Positions 43,021-54,091 of a DNA stretch of 64,000 nucleotides are shown here, piece by piece (the stretch's first letter is position 1; every line of letters starts with the position of its first letter). The position numbers and the translations under genes were made by a program. Under the pieces are notes generated by a model, which was not told the origin of the DNA, made no database searches, and saw only the letters and a program-made list of their open reading frames with translations. The stretch lies in assembly GCF_030687495.1 (NCBI RefSeq), contig NZ_CP117435.1:5026501-5090500 (forward strand), in the 5' to 3' direction. Source of the DNA: Pseudomonas sp. FP453 (GTDB taxonomy: Bacteria > Pseudomonadota > Gammaproteobacteria > Pseudomonadales > Pseudomonadaceae).

Positions 43021-44172
43021 TTACTTGATGGTCAGGGCTTCCAGCTTGCCGCTGTTGCCAAACACATAAAGCATGTTACCCACGACCAGCGGACGAGCAC
43101 GCAGGCCGTCGCTGTCGATACGCTCGCGACCGACAAAGCGACCGTCCACCTGGCTCAGCAGGTGCAGGTAGCCTTCGAAGTCGCCAACCGCGACGTAGCT
43201 GGAGAAGACTTCCGGTGCCGACAGTTGACGGCGGGCCAGGGAGTCGTTGCTCCACAGTGCAGTGGTGGAACGCTCGTCGACACTTTCAACGGTGCCGGAT
43301 GCCAGGCTTACGTAGACGCTGCCAAACCCTTGGGCGACACCGGCGTAGCTGGAAGCATCACGCTGCCAGTTCACACGACCGCTCTGCAGGTCCAGCGCCG
43401 CGACACGGCCCTGGTAAGTGGCGACGTAGAGGGTTTCACCCGACAGCAGCAAGCCACCGTCAATGTCCACTACGCGATCCAGTTCGGAACGACCTTGCGG
43501 GATAGCCACACGGGTTTCCCAGGCCGGCACGCCGTTCTGGGTATCAAGGGCGACTACTTTACCGGTGGACAAGCCTGCAACGGCCAGATTGTTGGTCACA
43601 ACCGGACCACTGGTACCGCGCAGCGTCAACACCGCAGGGGTGCTGTCGTACAACCAGCGCTGCTGGCCGGTGCTGGCGTCGAGGCCGATCACACGGTCGT
43701 CCTGGGTTTGCACCACGACGATATCGCCGTTGGTGGCAGGCGGTGCGAGGACTTCACTGGTCACGCGAGCGCGCCATTTCTCTTCACCGGTGCTGGAATC
43801 CAGGGCCACGACTTCGCCTTTCAGCGTGCCGAGCATGACCATGCCGTAACCCACGCCGACGGCGCCGGATACAGGCAACTCAAGGTCTTTCTTCCACTTC
43901 ACGTCACCGTTCATGCGATCCATCGAGATCACAACGCCGGTCACGTCAGCGGCCACAATGTTGTCACCGTCGATTGCCGGTACCAACATGTTGTAGGTGT
44001 CACCCTGGCCGTCACCGATGGAGCGGCTCCACTGCTTCTGCAGGACCACTTCTTCCTTGAAGCTGGTCAGCTCCGCAGGCGGCAGTTCTTTTTTACTGTT
44101 GCTGCTGCAACCCGCGGCCAGAACGGCCAGAGCCAGCAATGCTGCATGTTTCCAACGGATCACGTCACGCAT
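43021..44172 (-). CDS. bamB: Outer-membrane assembly lipoprotein BamB
   Basis: A 383-residue lipoprotein of the BAM complex. The signal ends in lipobox LAAGC (ALLALAVLAAGCSSNSKK) and the rest is a PQQ-type beta-propeller (GTLKGEVVALDSSTGEEKW; VVALDTQNGVPAWETRV and similar blades). The ATG at 44172 gives the signal peptide and overlaps the end of the upstream yfgM-like gene by 8 bp. The order hisS-yfgM-bamB-der is conserved in gammaproteobacteria. Confidence 0.95.
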   Translation of the reverse strand: MRDVIRWKHAALLALAVLAAGCSSNSKKELPPAELTSFKEEVVLQKQWSRSIGDGQGDTYNMLVPAIDGDNIVAADVTGVVISMDRMNGDVKWKKDLELPVSGAVGVGYGMVMLGTLKGEVVALDSSTGEEKWRARVTSEVLAPPATNGDIVVVQTQDDRVIGLDASTGQQRWLYDSTPAVLTLRGTSGPVVTNNLAVAGLSTGKVVALDTQNGVPAWETRVAIPQGRSELDRVVDIDGGLLLSGETLYVATYQGRVAALDLQSGRVNWQRDASSYAGVAQGFGSVYVSLASGTVESVDERSTTALWSNDSLARRQLSAPEVFSSYVAVGDFEGYLHLLSQVDGRFVGRERIDSDGLRARPLVVGNMLYVFGNSGKLEALTIK

Positions 44173-44806
44173 CCCCTTTGGCCAAGTCGTCCAGCTTGAT
44201 TTGTAAGCCACCGACCGCCGCTTCATCAGACAGCGCCGCCTTGGCTTTTTGGTACGCAGCATTGGCTTCGTCGGTACGACCCAATTGGACCAACAGGTCG
44301 CCCTTGAGCTCTTCGCGAGTGGCTACAAATGCCTTGTCAGCATCGCCTTCGAGCAGTTTGAGTGCTTCGTCGGCCTTGTTCTGTGCCGCCAGTACCTGAG
44401 CCAGGCGCTGACGTGCGATTTCACCCAGGGTCGGGTTCTTCGGCTTGTCGGCGATGGCCTTCAGCTCGGAGGCGGCGTCATCCAGCTTGCCGGTGTCGAC
44501 CGCGACTTTCGCGACGAAGAGGCTGCCGTATTGGGCGTAGGTGCTACCGCCAAATTCGTTTTTCAGCTTGCCGGCCAAATCTGCAACCTGCGCAGGGTCG
44601 GGCTTGCCGTCCGGCGTCAGGGTGGTTTCCAGCAATTGCTGATAGAGGATCGAGGCGCCCTGGGATTGGTTGGCCTGATACTTGTGCCAGGCTTGCCAGC
44701 CGAACACCACCACTAAAGCCAGCAGACCGCCAGTAACCAGGGGCTTGCCGTTACGCTGCCACCAGTCCTTGAACTCGGCCAGTTGATCATCATCAGAACT
44801 CGACAC
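44165..44806 (-). CDS. YfgM-like periplasmic TPR protein (SecYEG ancillary subunit)
   Basis: A 213-residue protein with a single N-terminal membrane anchor at about residues 22-40 (GKPLVTGGLLALVVVFGWQAW) and a periplasmic TPR-like domain (LGEIARQRLAQVLAAQNKAD, then EALKLLEGD). YfgM of E. coli works with PpiD at the SecYEG translocon. The start is GTG at 44806. Its neighbours hisS and bamB match the conserved order. Confidence 0.88.
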   Translation of the reverse strand: MSSSDDDQLAEFKDWWQRNGKPLVTGGLLALVVVFGWQAWHKYQANQSQGASILYQQLLETTLTPDGKPDPAQVADLAGKLKNEFGGSTYAQYGSLFVAKVAVDTGKLDDAASELKAIADKPKNPTLGEIARQRLAQVLAAQNKADEALKLLEGDADKAFVATREELKGDLLVQLGRTDEANAAYQKAKAALSDEAAVGGLQIKLDDLAKGDA

Positions 44807-44847
44807 CCCAATACTCCTTAATCGCTAAATTCGGCTGTTCGACAGCT

Positions 44848-46137
44848 TCAACCCTGCACGACGCAGGTGGCCAAGTGCGCAGCGAGCGCATCAAAGGCAA
44901 TGTTCTGTTGCTCGCCCTGGCCACGCAGGGGTTTGAAACCTATCACTTGCTGGGCCAGTTCGTCATCGCCGAGGATCAGTGCATACAGCGCACCGCTCTT
45001 GTCGGCCTTCTTGAACTGGCTCTTGAAGCTGCCGGCGCCGGCATTGACTTGCAGGCGCAGGTTCGGCAGTTGGTCGCGGACCTTTTCGCTCAAGGCCAGG
45101 GCAGCCAGCTCGGCGGCCTCGCCAAAGGCACAGAGGTACACATCCACCTGACGGGAGATTTCTTCCGGGACTTTTTCCAGGGTTTCCAGCAGCAGGATCA
45201 GCCGCTCGATGCCCATGGCAAAGCCCACGCCAGTGGTCGGCTTGCCGCCCATCTGCTCGACCAGGCCGTCGTAGCGACCACCGGCACACACGGTGCCCTG
45301 GGCGCCGAGTTTGTCGGTGACCCACTCGAACACGGTCTTGCTGTAGTAATCGAGGCCGCGCACCAGCTTGGTGTTGATCACGAACGGGATGCCGGCCGCG
45401 TCCAGGCGAGCCTTGAGGCCCTCGAAGTGAATGCGCGATTCGTCGTCCAGGTAGTCGGCCATTTTTGGCGCGTCGACCAGCACGGCTTGGGTATCGGCGT
45501 TCTTGGTATCAAGAACACGCAGCGGGTTGGTTTTCAGACGGCGCTGGCTGTCTTCGTCCAACTTGTCCAGGTGGGCCGACAGGTACTCGACCAGGGCCAC
45601 TTTGTAGCGGCCGCGGGATTCGCTGGTGCCCAGGCTGTTGAGTTCAAGCTTGACGGCGTCGCGTATGCCCAGCAGGCCCCACAGGCGCCAGGTCAGCACG
45701 ATCAGCTCGGCGTCGATGTCCGGGCCGTCGATGTTGAAGACTTCCAGGCCGATCTGGTGGAACTGGCGATAACGGCCTTTCTGTGGACGCTCGTGGCGGA
45801 ACATCGGGCCGATGTACCACAGCTTCTGCGGCTGGCCAGCACCGGTGAGACCATGCTCGAGCACGGCGCGCACGCACGCAGCAGTGCCTTCCGGGCGCAG
45901 GGTCAGGGAATCGCCGTTGCGGTCTTCAAAGGTGTACATTTCTTTTTCGACGATGTCGGTCACTTCACCGATGGAGCGTTTGAACAACTCGGTGAACTCG
46001 ACGATCGGCATGCGGATCTGCTTGTAACCGTAGTTATCCAGCAGGCGCGCGACGGTGCTTTCGAAGTAGCGCCACAGCGGCGTCTGCTCCGGCAGGATGT
46101 CGTTCATGCCGCGAATGGCTTGCAGAGACTTGCTCAC
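44848..46137 (-). CDS. hisS: Histidyl-tRNA synthetase
   Basis: A 429-residue class II synthetase. Motif 1 region is [20 protein letters not shown]; motif 2 has [14 protein letters not shown] and [18 protein letters not shown]; the histidine-specific motifs [16 protein letters not shown] and [13 protein letters not shown] are also present. Length is normal. It follows ispG on the same strand by 23 bp. Confidence 0.97.
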   Translation of the reverse strand: MSKSLQAIRGMNDILPEQTPLWRYFESTVARLLDNYGYKQIRMPIVEFTELFKRSIGEVTDIVEKEMYTFEDRNGDSLTLRPEGTAACVRAVLEHGLTGAGQPQKLWYIGPMFRHERPQKGRYRQFHQIGLEVFNIDGPDIDAELIVLTWRLWGLLGIRDAVKLELNSLGTSESRGRYKVALVEYLSAHLDKLDEDSQRRLKTNPLRVLDTKNADTQAVLVDAPKMADYLDDESRIHFEGLKARLDAAGIPFVINTKLVRGLDYYSKTVFEWVTDKLGAQGTVCAGGRYDGLVEQMGGKPTTGVGFAMGIERLILLLETLEKVPEEISRQVDVYLCAFGEAAELAALALSEKVRDQLPNLRLQVNAGAGSFKSQFKKADKSGALYALILGDDELAQQVIGFKPLRGQGEQQNIAFDALAAHLATCVVQG

Positions 46138-46160
46138 ATCAAATCCTTAAATTCGTTCAA

Positions 46161-47270
46161 TCAGCCGCGCGCGATCAGCGCTGCGTCAGCCGCGACCTTT
46201 TCGGCCGCTTTCTGGCGGATCAGTCTTTCGAGCTCATCCACCAGATTGTCATTCGTTAACTTCTGCGCCGGCTTGCCGTCGATGTAGATCAGGTTCGGTG
46301 TACCGCCGGTCAAGCCCACATGGGCTTCCTTGGCTTCACCCGGCCCGTTGACCACACAACCGATCACCGCAACATCCAGTGGCACCAGCAGGTCTTCGAG
46401 GCGCAATTCCAGGTCGTTCATGGTTTTCACCACGTCGAAGTTCTGCCGCGAGCAGCTCGGGCAGGCAATGAAATTGATACCACGGGAACGCAAACGCAGG
46501 GATTTGAGAATGTCGTAACCGACTTTCACTTCCTCTACCGGGTCAGCTGCCAGCGAGATGCGGATAGTATCGCCAATCCCTTCGGCGAGCAGCATACCGA
46601 GACCCACCGCAGATTTCACTGTGCCTGAGCGTAAACCGCCGGCTTCGGTGATACCCAGGTGCAGCGGTTGCACGATTTCCTTGGCCAGCAGGCGGTAGGC
46701 CTCCACCGCCATGAACACGTCGGAGGCCTTTACGCTGACCTTGAAGTCCTGGAAATTCAGGCGTTCGAGGTGTTCAACGTGGCGCAGCGCGGATTCAACC
46801 AGCGCCGCCGGGGTAGGCTCGCCGTATTTCTTTTGCAGGTCTTTTTCCAGGGAACCGGCGTTGACGCCGATGCGGATTGGAATGCCACGATCACGGGCAG
46901 CGTCGACCACGGCGCGCACACGGTCTTCGCGACCGATGTTGCCCGGGTTGATCCGCAGGCAGTCCACGCCCAACTCGGCTACACGCAAGGCGATCTTGTA
47001 GTCGAAGTGGATGTCGGCAACCAACGGCACCTTGACCAGCTGCTTGATGCGGCCGAAGGCTTCGGCGGCGTCCATGTCCGGCACGGAGACGCGCACGATG
47101 TCGACGCCGGCCGCTTCCAGACGGTTGATCTGGGCAACGGTGGCGGCCACGTCATTGGTGTCGCTGTTGGTCATGCTCTGCACGGCGATGGGGGCATCGC
47201 CACCCACCGGCACGGAGCCGACCCAGATTTTGCGCGATACGCGACGTTTGATTGGAGATTCGCCGTGCAT
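46161..47270 (-). CDS. ispG: 4-hydroxy-3-methylbut-2-enyl diphosphate synthase
   Basis: A 369-residue Fe-S enzyme of the MEP isoprenoid pathway. It starts [20 protein letters not shown] and has the barrel motif [13 protein letters not shown]. The cluster-binding cysteines lie near the C-terminus in [11 protein letters not shown] and [18 protein letters not shown]. It is encoded between rodZ (3-bp gap) and hisS. Confidence 0.96.
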   Translation of the reverse strand: MHGESPIKRRVSRKIWVGSVPVGGDAPIAVQSMTNSDTNDVAATVAQINRLEAAGVDIVRVSVPDMDAAEAFGRIKQLVKVPLVADIHFDYKIALRVAELGVDCLRINPGNIGREDRVRAVVDAARDRGIPIRIGVNAGSLEKDLQKKYGEPTPAALVESALRHVEHLERLNFQDFKVSVKASDVFMAVEAYRLLAKEIVQPLHLGITEAGGLRSGTVKSAVGLGMLLAEGIGDTIRISLAADPVEEVKVGYDILKSLRLRSRGINFIACPSCSRQNFDVVKTMNDLELRLEDLLVPLDVAVIGCVVNGPGEAKEAHVGLTGGTPNLIYIDGKPAQKLTNDNLVDELERLIRQKAAEKVAADAALIARG

Positions 47271-47272
47271 GA

Positions 47273-48274
47273 CTATTGTCCCAACTTCAGGCGAGCGGTC
47301 TCGCCAGTGGTGAACGGCGCCACGTCCACAGGCTGGCCGTTGTAGGCCACTTGCGCGCCACGGGCAAAGCCCAGACGCAGCGTCAAAGGAGGCTTGCCGC
47401 CTTGGTCGAGCGTATCTCCCTTACGCTTCAGACCGCTAAACAGCACTTTGCCATTGCCATCGGTGACTTGCGTCCAGCAGTCAGCGACGAAGGTAATCTG
47501 CACGCGACCATCGCCGGCGATCAGCGCTGGGGTGGTCGGCGGGGAAATGGCTGGAGCGGCCGGGGTAGCTGGAGCAGGCGCTTGTACCGGTGCGGCTGGC
47601 GTGTGGGCCTGGGCAACGGGGGCAGCCGGGGTGTGAGCGGCTGCGGCCGGCGTGACTGGCGCTGGCACGGCAGCGGTTGCGGCAGGTGCCACTTCCGGTG
47701 CCGGTTGCTCGGCAGTGACCGGCGCTTCAGGTGCAGCCTGGCCTTCGGCGACCGCCTGGTCTTCCGGCTCGTCCAACGGATGAATCTGCGTGGTGCCGTC
47801 GGCGCTTTCGACTTCGACGTGCTCCATGGCGTTGCTGGTCAGGTCCTTGGTGCGCTGGGAGGTCTGGTCTTGCCACCAGACAAAACCGCCGCCAATCACG
47901 GCGATCAGCAGCAACAGGCTGACAATGCGCAAAATCGTGTGGGAAACCCGGACAGGCTCTTCAATACGCCCCAGGCCGTGGACATTGCTGCCCTGGGAGT
48001 CGGTGCCGGTGAACTGGTCGAACTCCTGGACCAGTACCGCCTGGTCGATGCCCAGCAACTTGGCATAGGCGCGGATGTAGCCACGGGCAAAGGTATGCCC
48101 AGGCAACTTGTCGAACGCGCCGGCTTCCAGGTTGCCCAGGGACGTAGTGGTCAAATTGAGCTTGAGGGCCACTTCTGCCAGCGACCAACCATTGCTTTCG
48201 CGGGCCTGACGCAAGGTGTCGCCTGGGTTTACGCGATTAGCTGCTACAACTTCCGGGTGCGCCGCTTTCATCAT
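47273..48274 (-). CDS. rodZ: Cytoskeleton protein RodZ
   Basis: A 333-residue bitopic protein. An N-terminal HTH at about residues 17-85 ([20 protein letters not shown], then [20 protein letters not shown]) should contact MreB. One membrane helix follows ([20 protein letters not shown]), then a periplasmic linker rich in Ala/Pro (about residues 195-255, with repeated HTPAAPV units) and a C-terminal DUF4115 domain ([20 protein letters not shown]). Its start overlaps the pilF stop (ATGATGA). RodZ sets rod shape. Confidence 0.92.
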   Translation of the reverse strand: MMKAAHPEVVAANRVNPGDTLRQARESNGWSLAEVALKLNLTTTSLGNLEAGAFDKLPGHTFARGYIRAYAKLLGIDQAVLVQEFDQFTGTDSQGSNVHGLGRIEEPVRVSHTILRIVSLLLLIAVIGGGFVWWQDQTSQRTKDLTSNAMEHVEVESADGTTQIHPLDEPEDQAVAEGQAAPEAPVTAEQPAPEVAPAATAAVPAPVTPAAAAHTPAAPVAQAHTPAAPVQAPAPATPAAPAISPPTTPALIAGDGRVQITFVADCWTQVTDGNGKVLFSGLKRKGDTLDQGGKPPLTLRLGFARGAQVAYNGQPVDVAPFTTGETARLKLGQ

Positions 48275-49029
48275 TGCTCCGACAGGTATTGCTGATATTC
48301 CGGCGTACCGGGATAGAGTCGTTCGAGTTGCTGGCCAAAACGTGCGGCCGTGTCGTGTTCTTCATGAACCGTCGCCAGGCGCACGCCGAGCAATAGACTA
48401 CGTGCATTTTGCCCGCTGAGCAGGCTAAAACGCTCGTAATAGTCACGAGCCGGCACATAATGCCTGTCATCAAAGGATAACTCAGCCATTTCGAGCAGTG
48501 CCCGCGGCTGACGACCATTCAAATGCAGGGCTTTTTCCAGCTGCTGGCGAGCGCTGTCGCGCTGGCCGAGGCGCATCGAGGTCACCCCGAGGTTCTCGAA
48601 GACACGGGAACGCTCAGGATAAAGGGTATCGGCGCTGGCTTGCTGGAAATAAAGGGCGGCCTGGTCAAAACGTTTCTGCTCGAACAGGAAGCTGCCGTAG
48701 TTGTTCAGCAGCCGCGGGTCGGCAGGTCGGGAGGCCAGCGCCTTGCGGAAATAGTGGTGGGCCAGGTCAGGCTCGGCCTGGGCCTGGAACACCAGGGCGA
48801 GCGCCGCATTGGCGTCGGTATCGTCGCTGTCCAGCTCAAGGGCCTTCTTCAGCGGCACCTTGGCCTGCTCGCTCATGCCTTGTTGCAGGTACCCCAAGCC
48901 CAGTTGCACATAGGCAACTCGCGCCTCATCACGGCCTTTGCCGGTTTGCAAAGGGCTGTCATGGCCCGATGAAACACAACCGGCCGCGAGGCCGGTAACA
49001 AGCAAGAGCAGCGCAAGGCGCAAGGGCAT
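48271..49029 (-). CDS. pilF: Type IV pilus biogenesis lipoprotein PilF (PilW)
   Basis: A 252-residue outer-membrane lipoprotein that helps PilQ secretin assembly. The signal ends in lipobox LAAGC (LLLVTGLAAGCVSSG). Six or so TPR motifs follow (AYVQLGLGYLQQGMSEQAKV; NYGSFLFEQKRFDQAALYFQ). It lies between rlmN and rodZ, the conserved Pseudomonas order. Confidence 0.93.
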   Translation of the reverse strand: MPLRLALLLLVTGLAAGCVSSGHDSPLQTGKGRDEARVAYVQLGLGYLQQGMSEQAKVPLKKALELDSDDTDANAALALVFQAQAEPDLAHHYFRKALASRPADPRLLNNYGSFLFEQKRFDQAALYFQQASADTLYPERSRVFENLGVTSMRLGQRDSARQQLEKALHLNGRQPRALLEMAELSFDDRHYVPARDYYERFSLLSGQNARSLLLGVRLATVHEEHDTAARFGQQLERLYPGTPEYQQYLSEQ

Positions 49030-49041
49030 AGAGATCCTCTC

Positions 49042-50190
49042 TCAGATTCGATTCACAGCAATCAGCGGCAAATCGTCGGCGGCATTCGCTTCACGCCCGG
49101 CGATGTAACGCTCACTGCGGCGGGTGCGGTCCATCACCTGCCCGACCAATTGGCCACAGGCGGCGTCGATGTCTTCACCACGGGTGGTGCGCACGGTGAC
49201 GTTGTAGCCGGCCTGGTGCAGTTGATCCTGGAAACGGCGGATGGCGTTGTTGCTCGGCCGCTCGTAGCCAGAATGGGGAAACGGGTTGAACGGGATCAGG
49301 TTGATCTTGCACGGGGTGTTCTTGAGCAACTCGATCATCTCGACAGCGTGCTCAACCTTGTCGTTGATGTCCTTGAGCATGGTGTACTCAATGGTCAACA
49401 CGCGTTTCTCGCCCAAGGTCGCCATGTAACGCTGGCAGGATTCGAGCAGCATCTTAAGCGGATACTTCTTGTTGATCGGCACCAATTGGTTACGCAATGC
49501 GTCATTGGGTGCGTGCAGCGACAACGCCAGGGAGACGTCGATGTGCTTGGCCAGCTCATCGATCATCGGCACCACGCCGGAGGTCGACAGGGTCACGCGG
49601 CGCTTGGAGATGCCGTAGCCCAGGTCGTCCATCATCAGGTGCATGGCCGCGATGACGTTGTCGAAGTTCAGCAGCGGCTCACCCATGCCCATCATCACCA
49701 CGTTGGTGATGGCACGGTCGACGGTTGCCGGGACGCTGCCAAAGGATTTGTTGGCAATCCACACCTGGCCGATGACTTCGGCGGCGGTGAGGTTGCTATT
49801 GAAGCCTTGCTTGCCGGTGGAGCAGAAACTGCAATCCAGGGCGCAGCCTGCCTGGGACGAAACGCACAAGGTGCCGCGTTTGCCCTGGGGAATGTACACG
49901 GTCTCGACGCAGCTGCCGGACGCCACGCGCACCACCCACTTACGGGTGCCGTCGCTGGAGATGTCCTCGCTCACCACTTCGGGACCACGGACCTCAGCAA
50001 TGGCCTTGAGCTTGTCGCGCAAGGCCTTGCTGACGTTCGTCATGGCATCGAAATCGTCGACGCCAAAGTGGTGAATCCATTTCATTACCTGACCGGCACG
50101 GAAACGCTTCTCCCCGATTGAGTCGAAGAATTTCTCCATTTCCGGCTGGGTCAGACCCAGCAGGTTGGTTTTAACAGTCGATGTAGTCAT
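49042..50190 (-). CDS. rlmN: 23S rRNA/tRNA adenine C2-methyltransferase RlmN
   Basis: A 382-residue radical SAM enzyme. The 4Fe-4S motif CxxxCxxC is [15 protein letters not shown]. The start has the signature [20 protein letters not shown] and [29 protein letters not shown] and the C-terminal DIDAACGQL cysteine are also present. It modifies A2503 of 23S rRNA and A37 of tRNAs. Confidence 0.96.
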   Translation of the reverse strand: MTTSTVKTNLLGLTQPEMEKFFDSIGEKRFRAGQVMKWIHHFGVDDFDAMTNVSKALRDKLKAIAEVRGPEVVSEDISSDGTRKWVVRVASGSCVETVYIPQGKRGTLCVSSQAGCALDCSFCSTGKQGFNSNLTAAEVIGQVWIANKSFGSVPATVDRAITNVVMMGMGEPLLNFDNVIAAMHLMMDDLGYGISKRRVTLSTSGVVPMIDELAKHIDVSLALSLHAPNDALRNQLVPINKKYPLKMLLESCQRYMATLGEKRVLTIEYTMLKDINDKVEHAVEMIELLKNTPCKINLIPFNPFPHSGYERPSNNAIRRFQDQLHQAGYNVTVRTTRGEDIDAACGQLVGQVMDRTRRSERYIAGREANAADDLPLIAVNRI

Positions 50191-50219
50191 GGATTCACCC
50201 TCACTCTTTAAGCCAATGC

Positions 50220-50645
50220 TTAGCGAGCGGTTACTTCAGTAGCAGCGAAAAAGTACGAGATTTCGCGAGCAGCAGCAGCTTCGGAGTCCGAACCGTGTAC
50301 AGCGTTGGCGTCGATGGATTCAGCGAAGTCAGCACGGATGGTGCCGGCAGCAGCTTCTTTAGGGTTGGTAGCGCCCATCAGCTCACGGTTCAGAGCGATA
50401 GCGTTTTCGCCTTCCAGAACCTGAACAACAACAGGACCGGAGATCATGAAGGCAACCAGGTCGCCGAAGAAGCCACGAGCGCTGTGCTCAGCGTAGAAGC
50501 CTTCAGCTTCGGCTTTGGACAGTTGCTTGAGTTTCGAAGCTACAACCTTCAGGCCGGCTTTTTCGAAACGAGTGGTGATCTCGCCGATGACGTTTTTTGC
50601 AACAGCGTCAGGCTTGATGATGGAGAAAGTACGTTGAACAGCCAT
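50220..50645 (-). CDS. ndk: Nucleoside diphosphate kinase
   Basis: A 141-residue enzyme that balances nucleoside triphosphate pools. The active H117 lies in NAVHGSDS. It starts [20 protein letters not shown] and has the usual length. A perfect TATAAT lies on the minus strand about 45 bp before the start, in the loop of the hairpin at 50682-50704. Confidence 0.97.
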   Translation of the reverse strand: MAVQRTFSIIKPDAVAKNVIGEITTRFEKAGLKVVASKLKQLSKAEAEGFYAEHSARGFFGDLVAFMISGPVVVQVLEGENAIALNRELMGATNPKEAAAGTIRADFAESIDANAVHGSDSEAAAAREISYFFAATEVTAR

Positions 50646-50681
50646 GGTGTAACTCCAGAAACGGTAATTTACGAAAAATTA

Positions 50682-50704
50682 AACCCGCGAATTATACGCG
50701 GGTT
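50682..50704 (-). promoter_or_regulatory. Hairpin between iscX and ndk with a TATAAT in its loop
   Basis: Stem AACCCGCG / CGCGGGTT with TATAAT (minus strand 50696-50691) in the loop, and TAATTTTTC following the stem on the minus strand. It may end the isc transcript and also hold the ndk -10 box. The -35 match is poor. Confidence 0.5.
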
Positions 50705-50733
50705 ATTGGGTATTGCCTAACCTGCGGGGACGA

Positions 50734-50934
50734 TCAGTCGATTTCTTCGATCCAGAGCTGCTGGACCGCTTCCAAGACCTTCTCGCCACAACGGCCAGAA
50801 GTATTGTCGAAATCAGGCAGCTCCATGATCCAGCGCTGCAGATCAACGAAGTTGACCGTCAGCGGGCTCACATCCGGCTTGGCTTCAGCGAGCTCTTCAG
50901 CAATGCGCTGTACATCATTCCAACCATAATTCAT
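50734..50934 (-). CDS. iscX: Fe-S assembly protein IscX
   Basis: A 66-residue acidic protein of the ISC system that binds IscS and iron and modulates cysteine desulfurase activity. The sequence shows the family pattern WNDVQRIAEELAEAKPDVSP, then VNFVDLQRWIMELPDF. It is the last gene of the isc operon, 14 bp after fdx. Confidence 0.96.
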   Translation of the reverse strand: MNYGWNDVQRIAEELAEAKPDVSPLTVNFVDLQRWIMELPDFDNTSGRCGEKVLEAVQQLWIEEID

Positions 50935-50948
50935 GACAGTTCTACCAA

Positions 50949-51290
50949 TCAGTGCGGCGCTTCGGCCGCATGGTTGAGCGAATATTTCGGAATTTCGACA
51001 GTGATGTCTTCGGTCCCGACCTTGGCCTGACAGCTCAGGCGCGAATGCGCTTCCAAGCCCCAGGCGCGATCAAGAAAGTCCTCTTCCAGTTCGTCAGCCT
51101 CTTCCAGGGTGTTGAAGCCCTCACGGATGATGCAGTGACAGGTGGTGCAGGCGCAGACGCCGCCGCAGGCACTTTCGATCTCGATGTGGTTGTCATGGGC
51201 GACTTCGAGGATGGACTTGCCGGTCTCAGCCTCCACGACCATACCGTCCGGGCAATGCTCGGCGTGTGGCAGAAAAATGACCTGCGGCAT
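50949..51290 (-). CDS. fdx: ISC-type 2Fe-2S ferredoxin
   Basis: A 113-residue adrenodoxin-type ferredoxin. The cluster ligands are C42, C48, C51 and C87, as in E. coli Fdx; an additional C46 is also present as in that family. It supplies electrons for Fe-S cluster assembly. It lies three bases after hscA. Confidence 0.97.
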   Translation of the reverse strand: MPQVIFLPHAEHCPDGMVVEAETGKSILEVAHDNHIEIESACGGVCACTTCHCIIREGFNTLEEADELEEDFLDRAWGLEAHSRLSCQAKVGTEDITVEIPKYSLNHAAEAPH

Positions 51291-51293
51291 TAA

Positions 51294-53156
51294 TTATTCC
51301 TCGATTTCATTCAGGTTGCGTCCCGCCAGGGCGGCTTTCACCGTCTGGTCCATGCGGCGGGCAGCGAAGGCATCGGTCACTTGCGACAGACGCTTGGTCT
51401 GTTGCTCGATGGCATAACCATCGGTGCCTTTCATCAATTCGGCCAGTTCCTGCATCTGCAGGTCGATGACCATGCGTTCTTCCGCGTCCAGCAGGCGCTC
51501 GCCATCGACGTCCAGGGCACCCTGCACGGCTTCGAGCAGGCGCTGGGCATCCACTTGCTGCTCGCGCAATACGCGGGCGACCTTGTCGTCACCGGCGTAC
51601 TGGAACGAGTCCTTAAGCATCTTGGCGATTTCGCCATCGGTGAGGCCGTAGGACGGCTTGACCTGGATACTGGCTTCAACGCCCGAGCCTAGCTCACGCG
51701 CCGCAACGCTGAGCAGGCCATCGGCGTCGACCTGGAAGGTCACGCGAATCTTCGCCGCACCGGCCACCATCGCCGGAATGCCGCGCAATTCAAAGCGCGC
51801 CAGGGAGCGGCAGTCGCTGATCAGCTCGCGCTCGCCTTGCAGCACATGAATCATCATGGCCGTCTGGCCATCTTTGTAAGTGGTGAAGTCCTGGGCGCGG
51901 GCGACTGGGATGGTGGTGTTGCGTGGAATCACCTTCTCCATCAGGCCGCCCATGGTTTCCAGGCCCAGGGACAACGGAATCACGTCGAGCAACAGCAGTT
52001 CGCCACCGTCGCGTTTGTTGCCGGCCAGGGTGTCGGCCTGGATCGCGGCGCCGATGGCGACCACTTGATCCGGGTCGATTTCAGTCAACGGCTGGCGGCC
52101 AAAGGCCTCGGCGACAGCGTCACGAACACGCGGCACGCGGGTGGAACCGCCAACCATGACCACGGCGCCGACATCTTCCAGCTCGATACCGGAGTCACGC
52201 ACGGCGCGGCGGCAGGCTTTCAGGCTGCGGGCGACCATCGGCTCGATCAACGCATCGAAGGCTTCGCGGGTCAGCTGGGCCGACCAGTTGCCGTAGGAAA
52301 CTTCAACGGAAGCAGCATCAGTCAGCGCTTCTTTGGCGGCGCAGGCGGTTTGCAGCAGGTTGCGCTGCGCGCCCGGGTCTAGGTCGGCGGACAGACCGGC
52401 GCTGCTGATGATCCAGCCGGCAATGGCGTGGTCGAAATCGTCGCCACCCAGGGCGCTGTCGCCGCCGGTGGCCAGCACTTCAAACACACCGCCGGTCAGG
52501 CGCAGGATCGAAATATCAAAGGTACCGCCGCCCAAATCGTAGATCGCGACCAGGCCTTCAGCATGCTGGTCGAGGCCGTAAGCCACCGCAGCAGCCGTCG
52601 GCTCGTTGAGCAGGCGCAGCACGTTCAGGCCGGCGAGTTTTGCCGCATCCTTGGTGGCTTGGCGCTGGGCGTCATCGAAATAGGCTGGAACGGTGATCAC
52701 CGCCCCTACCAGTTCGCCGCCCAAGGTGCTTTCCGCGCGCTGGCGCAGCACCTTGAGGATATCGGCCGACACTTCCACCGGGCTTTTCGGGCCCTGCACG
52801 GTGTCGATGAACGGCATGTGGGATTCACCGCCGACAAAGCGGTACGGCAGCTGGTCGCCCAATTGCTTGACGTCGGACAACCCACGACCCATCAAGCGCT
52901 TGACCGACAGCACGGTATTCAAGGGATCGGTAGACGCGGCCAATTTGGCCGACTCGCCGACTTCGGTGCGATCCGCGTGATAACGCACGGCGGACGGCAG
53001 GATCACCTGGCCATCGGCGTCGGGCAGCGGCTCGGACAGGCCGCTGCGCAAGGCAGCAACCAGGGAATTGGTGGTGCCCAGGTCAATCCCGACCGCCAGG
53101 CGACGCTGGTGCGGTTGTGGGCTTTGGCCGGGTTCGGCGATTTGCAGTAGGGCCAT
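51294..53156 (-). CDS. hscA: Fe-S assembly chaperone HscA
   Basis: A 620-residue Hsp70-type ATPase that drives cluster transfer from IscU. The nucleotide domain has [38 protein letters not shown] and [16 protein letters not shown]; the substrate domain follows from about residue 385. It is encoded with its co-chaperone hscB upstream and fdx downstream. Confidence 0.97.
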   Translation of the reverse strand: MALLQIAEPGQSPQPHQRRLAVGIDLGTTNSLVAALRSGLSEPLPDADGQVILPSAVRYHADRTEVGESAKLAASTDPLNTVLSVKRLMGRGLSDVKQLGDQLPYRFVGGESHMPFIDTVQGPKSPVEVSADILKVLRQRAESTLGGELVGAVITVPAYFDDAQRQATKDAAKLAGLNVLRLLNEPTAAAVAYGLDQHAEGLVAIYDLGGGTFDISILRLTGGVFEVLATGGDSALGGDDFDHAIAGWIISSAGLSADLDPGAQRNLLQTACAAKEALTDAASVEVSYGNWSAQLTREAFDALIEPMVARSLKACRRAVRDSGIELEDVGAVVMVGGSTRVPRVRDAVAEAFGRQPLTEIDPDQVVAIGAAIQADTLAGNKRDGGELLLLDVIPLSLGLETMGGLMEKVIPRNTTIPVARAQDFTTYKDGQTAMMIHVLQGERELISDCRSLARFELRGIPAMVAGAAKIRVTFQVDADGLLSVAARELGSGVEASIQVKPSYGLTDGEIAKMLKDSFQYAGDDKVARVLREQQVDAQRLLEAVQGALDVDGERLLDAEERMVIDLQMQELAELMKGTDGYAIEQQTKRLSQVTDAFAARRMDQTVKAALAGRNLNEIEE

Positions 53157-53209
53157 GGTAATCAGGTCTTATCTGTCTATCAGGCGTGCATCACGGGCAG
53201 CACACGGGG

Positions 53210-53731
53210 TTAATCGTCGAGGCGCTCTTCTAGCTGGCGCACTTCGTAGGTGAGCTTGTCGAGGAACTGCATGCGCCGCATCAGGCGTTCGGCCTGTTCA
53301 CGTTGCGCTGCATCATCCCAACAGGCTGCGAAGCTTTCGTTGAGCTCATCCTGGGCCGTTTTCAGACGACGCTTGAAGACTGCAACACCGGCCAGATCGG
53401 CTTCGTCCTGCAAGTCTTCGAGTTCTTCGCGCCACTGCATCTGCTGCATCAGGAAGTCCGGATCATGCACCGTGACTTCCAGCGGCAGCTCTCCACCGTT
53501 CATCGCGAGCAGGTAACGCGCGCGCTTGGGCGGATTTTTCAGGGTCTGATAAGCCTCGTTGAGGCTGGCCGACTTCTCCAGAGCAACGCGTTGCTCACGC
53601 TCGGAGGCGTCGGCAAAGCGGTCTGGATGCACCCCACGCGCCAACTCTCGGTAGCGCGTGGCAAGCTGCTCAAGGTCCAGCCGAAAGCTCGGCTGCAGCT
53701 CGAATAAAGCGAAATGACAAGGAGTACCCAC
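53210..53731 (-). CDS. hscB: J-domain co-chaperone HscB
   Basis: A 173-residue J-type protein that delivers IscU to HscA. The J domain has the HPD motif at H35 ([16 protein letters not shown]), and the C-terminal three-helix domain ([20 protein letters not shown]) binds IscU. The start is GTG at 53731, giving [16 protein letters not shown], close in length to E. coli HscB. The open frame runs 13 codons further into iscA, which is rejected. Confidence 0.94.
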   Translation of the reverse strand: MGTPCHFALFELQPSFRLDLEQLATRYRELARGVHPDRFADASEREQRVALEKSASLNEAYQTLKNPPKRARYLLAMNGGELPLEVTVHDPDFLMQQMQWREELEDLQDEADLAGVAVFKRRLKTAQDELNESFAACWDDAAQREQAERLMRRMQFLDKLTYEVRQLEERLDD

Positions 53732-53739
53732 GAATAGCC

Positions 53740-54063
53740 TCAGATGTTGAAGCTTTCGCCGCAGCCACATTCACCGCGTACGTTGGGGTTGTTGAACTTG
53801 AAGCCTTCGTTCAACCCTTCCTTGACGAAATCGAGCTCGGTGCCGTCCAGGTAGGTCAGGCTTTTAGGGTCGATGATCACTTTCTCGCCGTGACTTTCGA
53901 ACACCTGGTCTTCCGCAACCACCTCGTCGACGAACTCCAGCACATAGGCAAGGCCGGAACAGCCCGTGGTGCGTACACCCAGACGAATCCCCTCACCTTT
54001 ACCGCGCCCATTCAGGGAGCGGCGAATGTGCTGCGCAGCCGCTTCTGTCATGCTGATAGCCAT
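53740..54063 (-). CDS. iscA: Fe-S assembly A-type protein IscA
   Basis: A 107-residue A-type carrier with the three conserved cysteines C35 (TGCSGLAY), C99 and C101 ([11 protein letters not shown]). It passes iron or clusters to target proteins. The ATG at 54063 gives the family start MAISMTEAA. Confidence 0.96.
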   Translation of the reverse strand: MAISMTEAAAQHIRRSLNGRGKGEGIRLGVRTTGCSGLAYVLEFVDEVVAEDQVFESHGEKVIIDPKSLTYLDGTELDFVKEGLNEGFKFNNPNVRGECGCGESFNI

Positions 54064-54091
54064 CGTTGACTCCTTACTCGTCGCCAAATGC

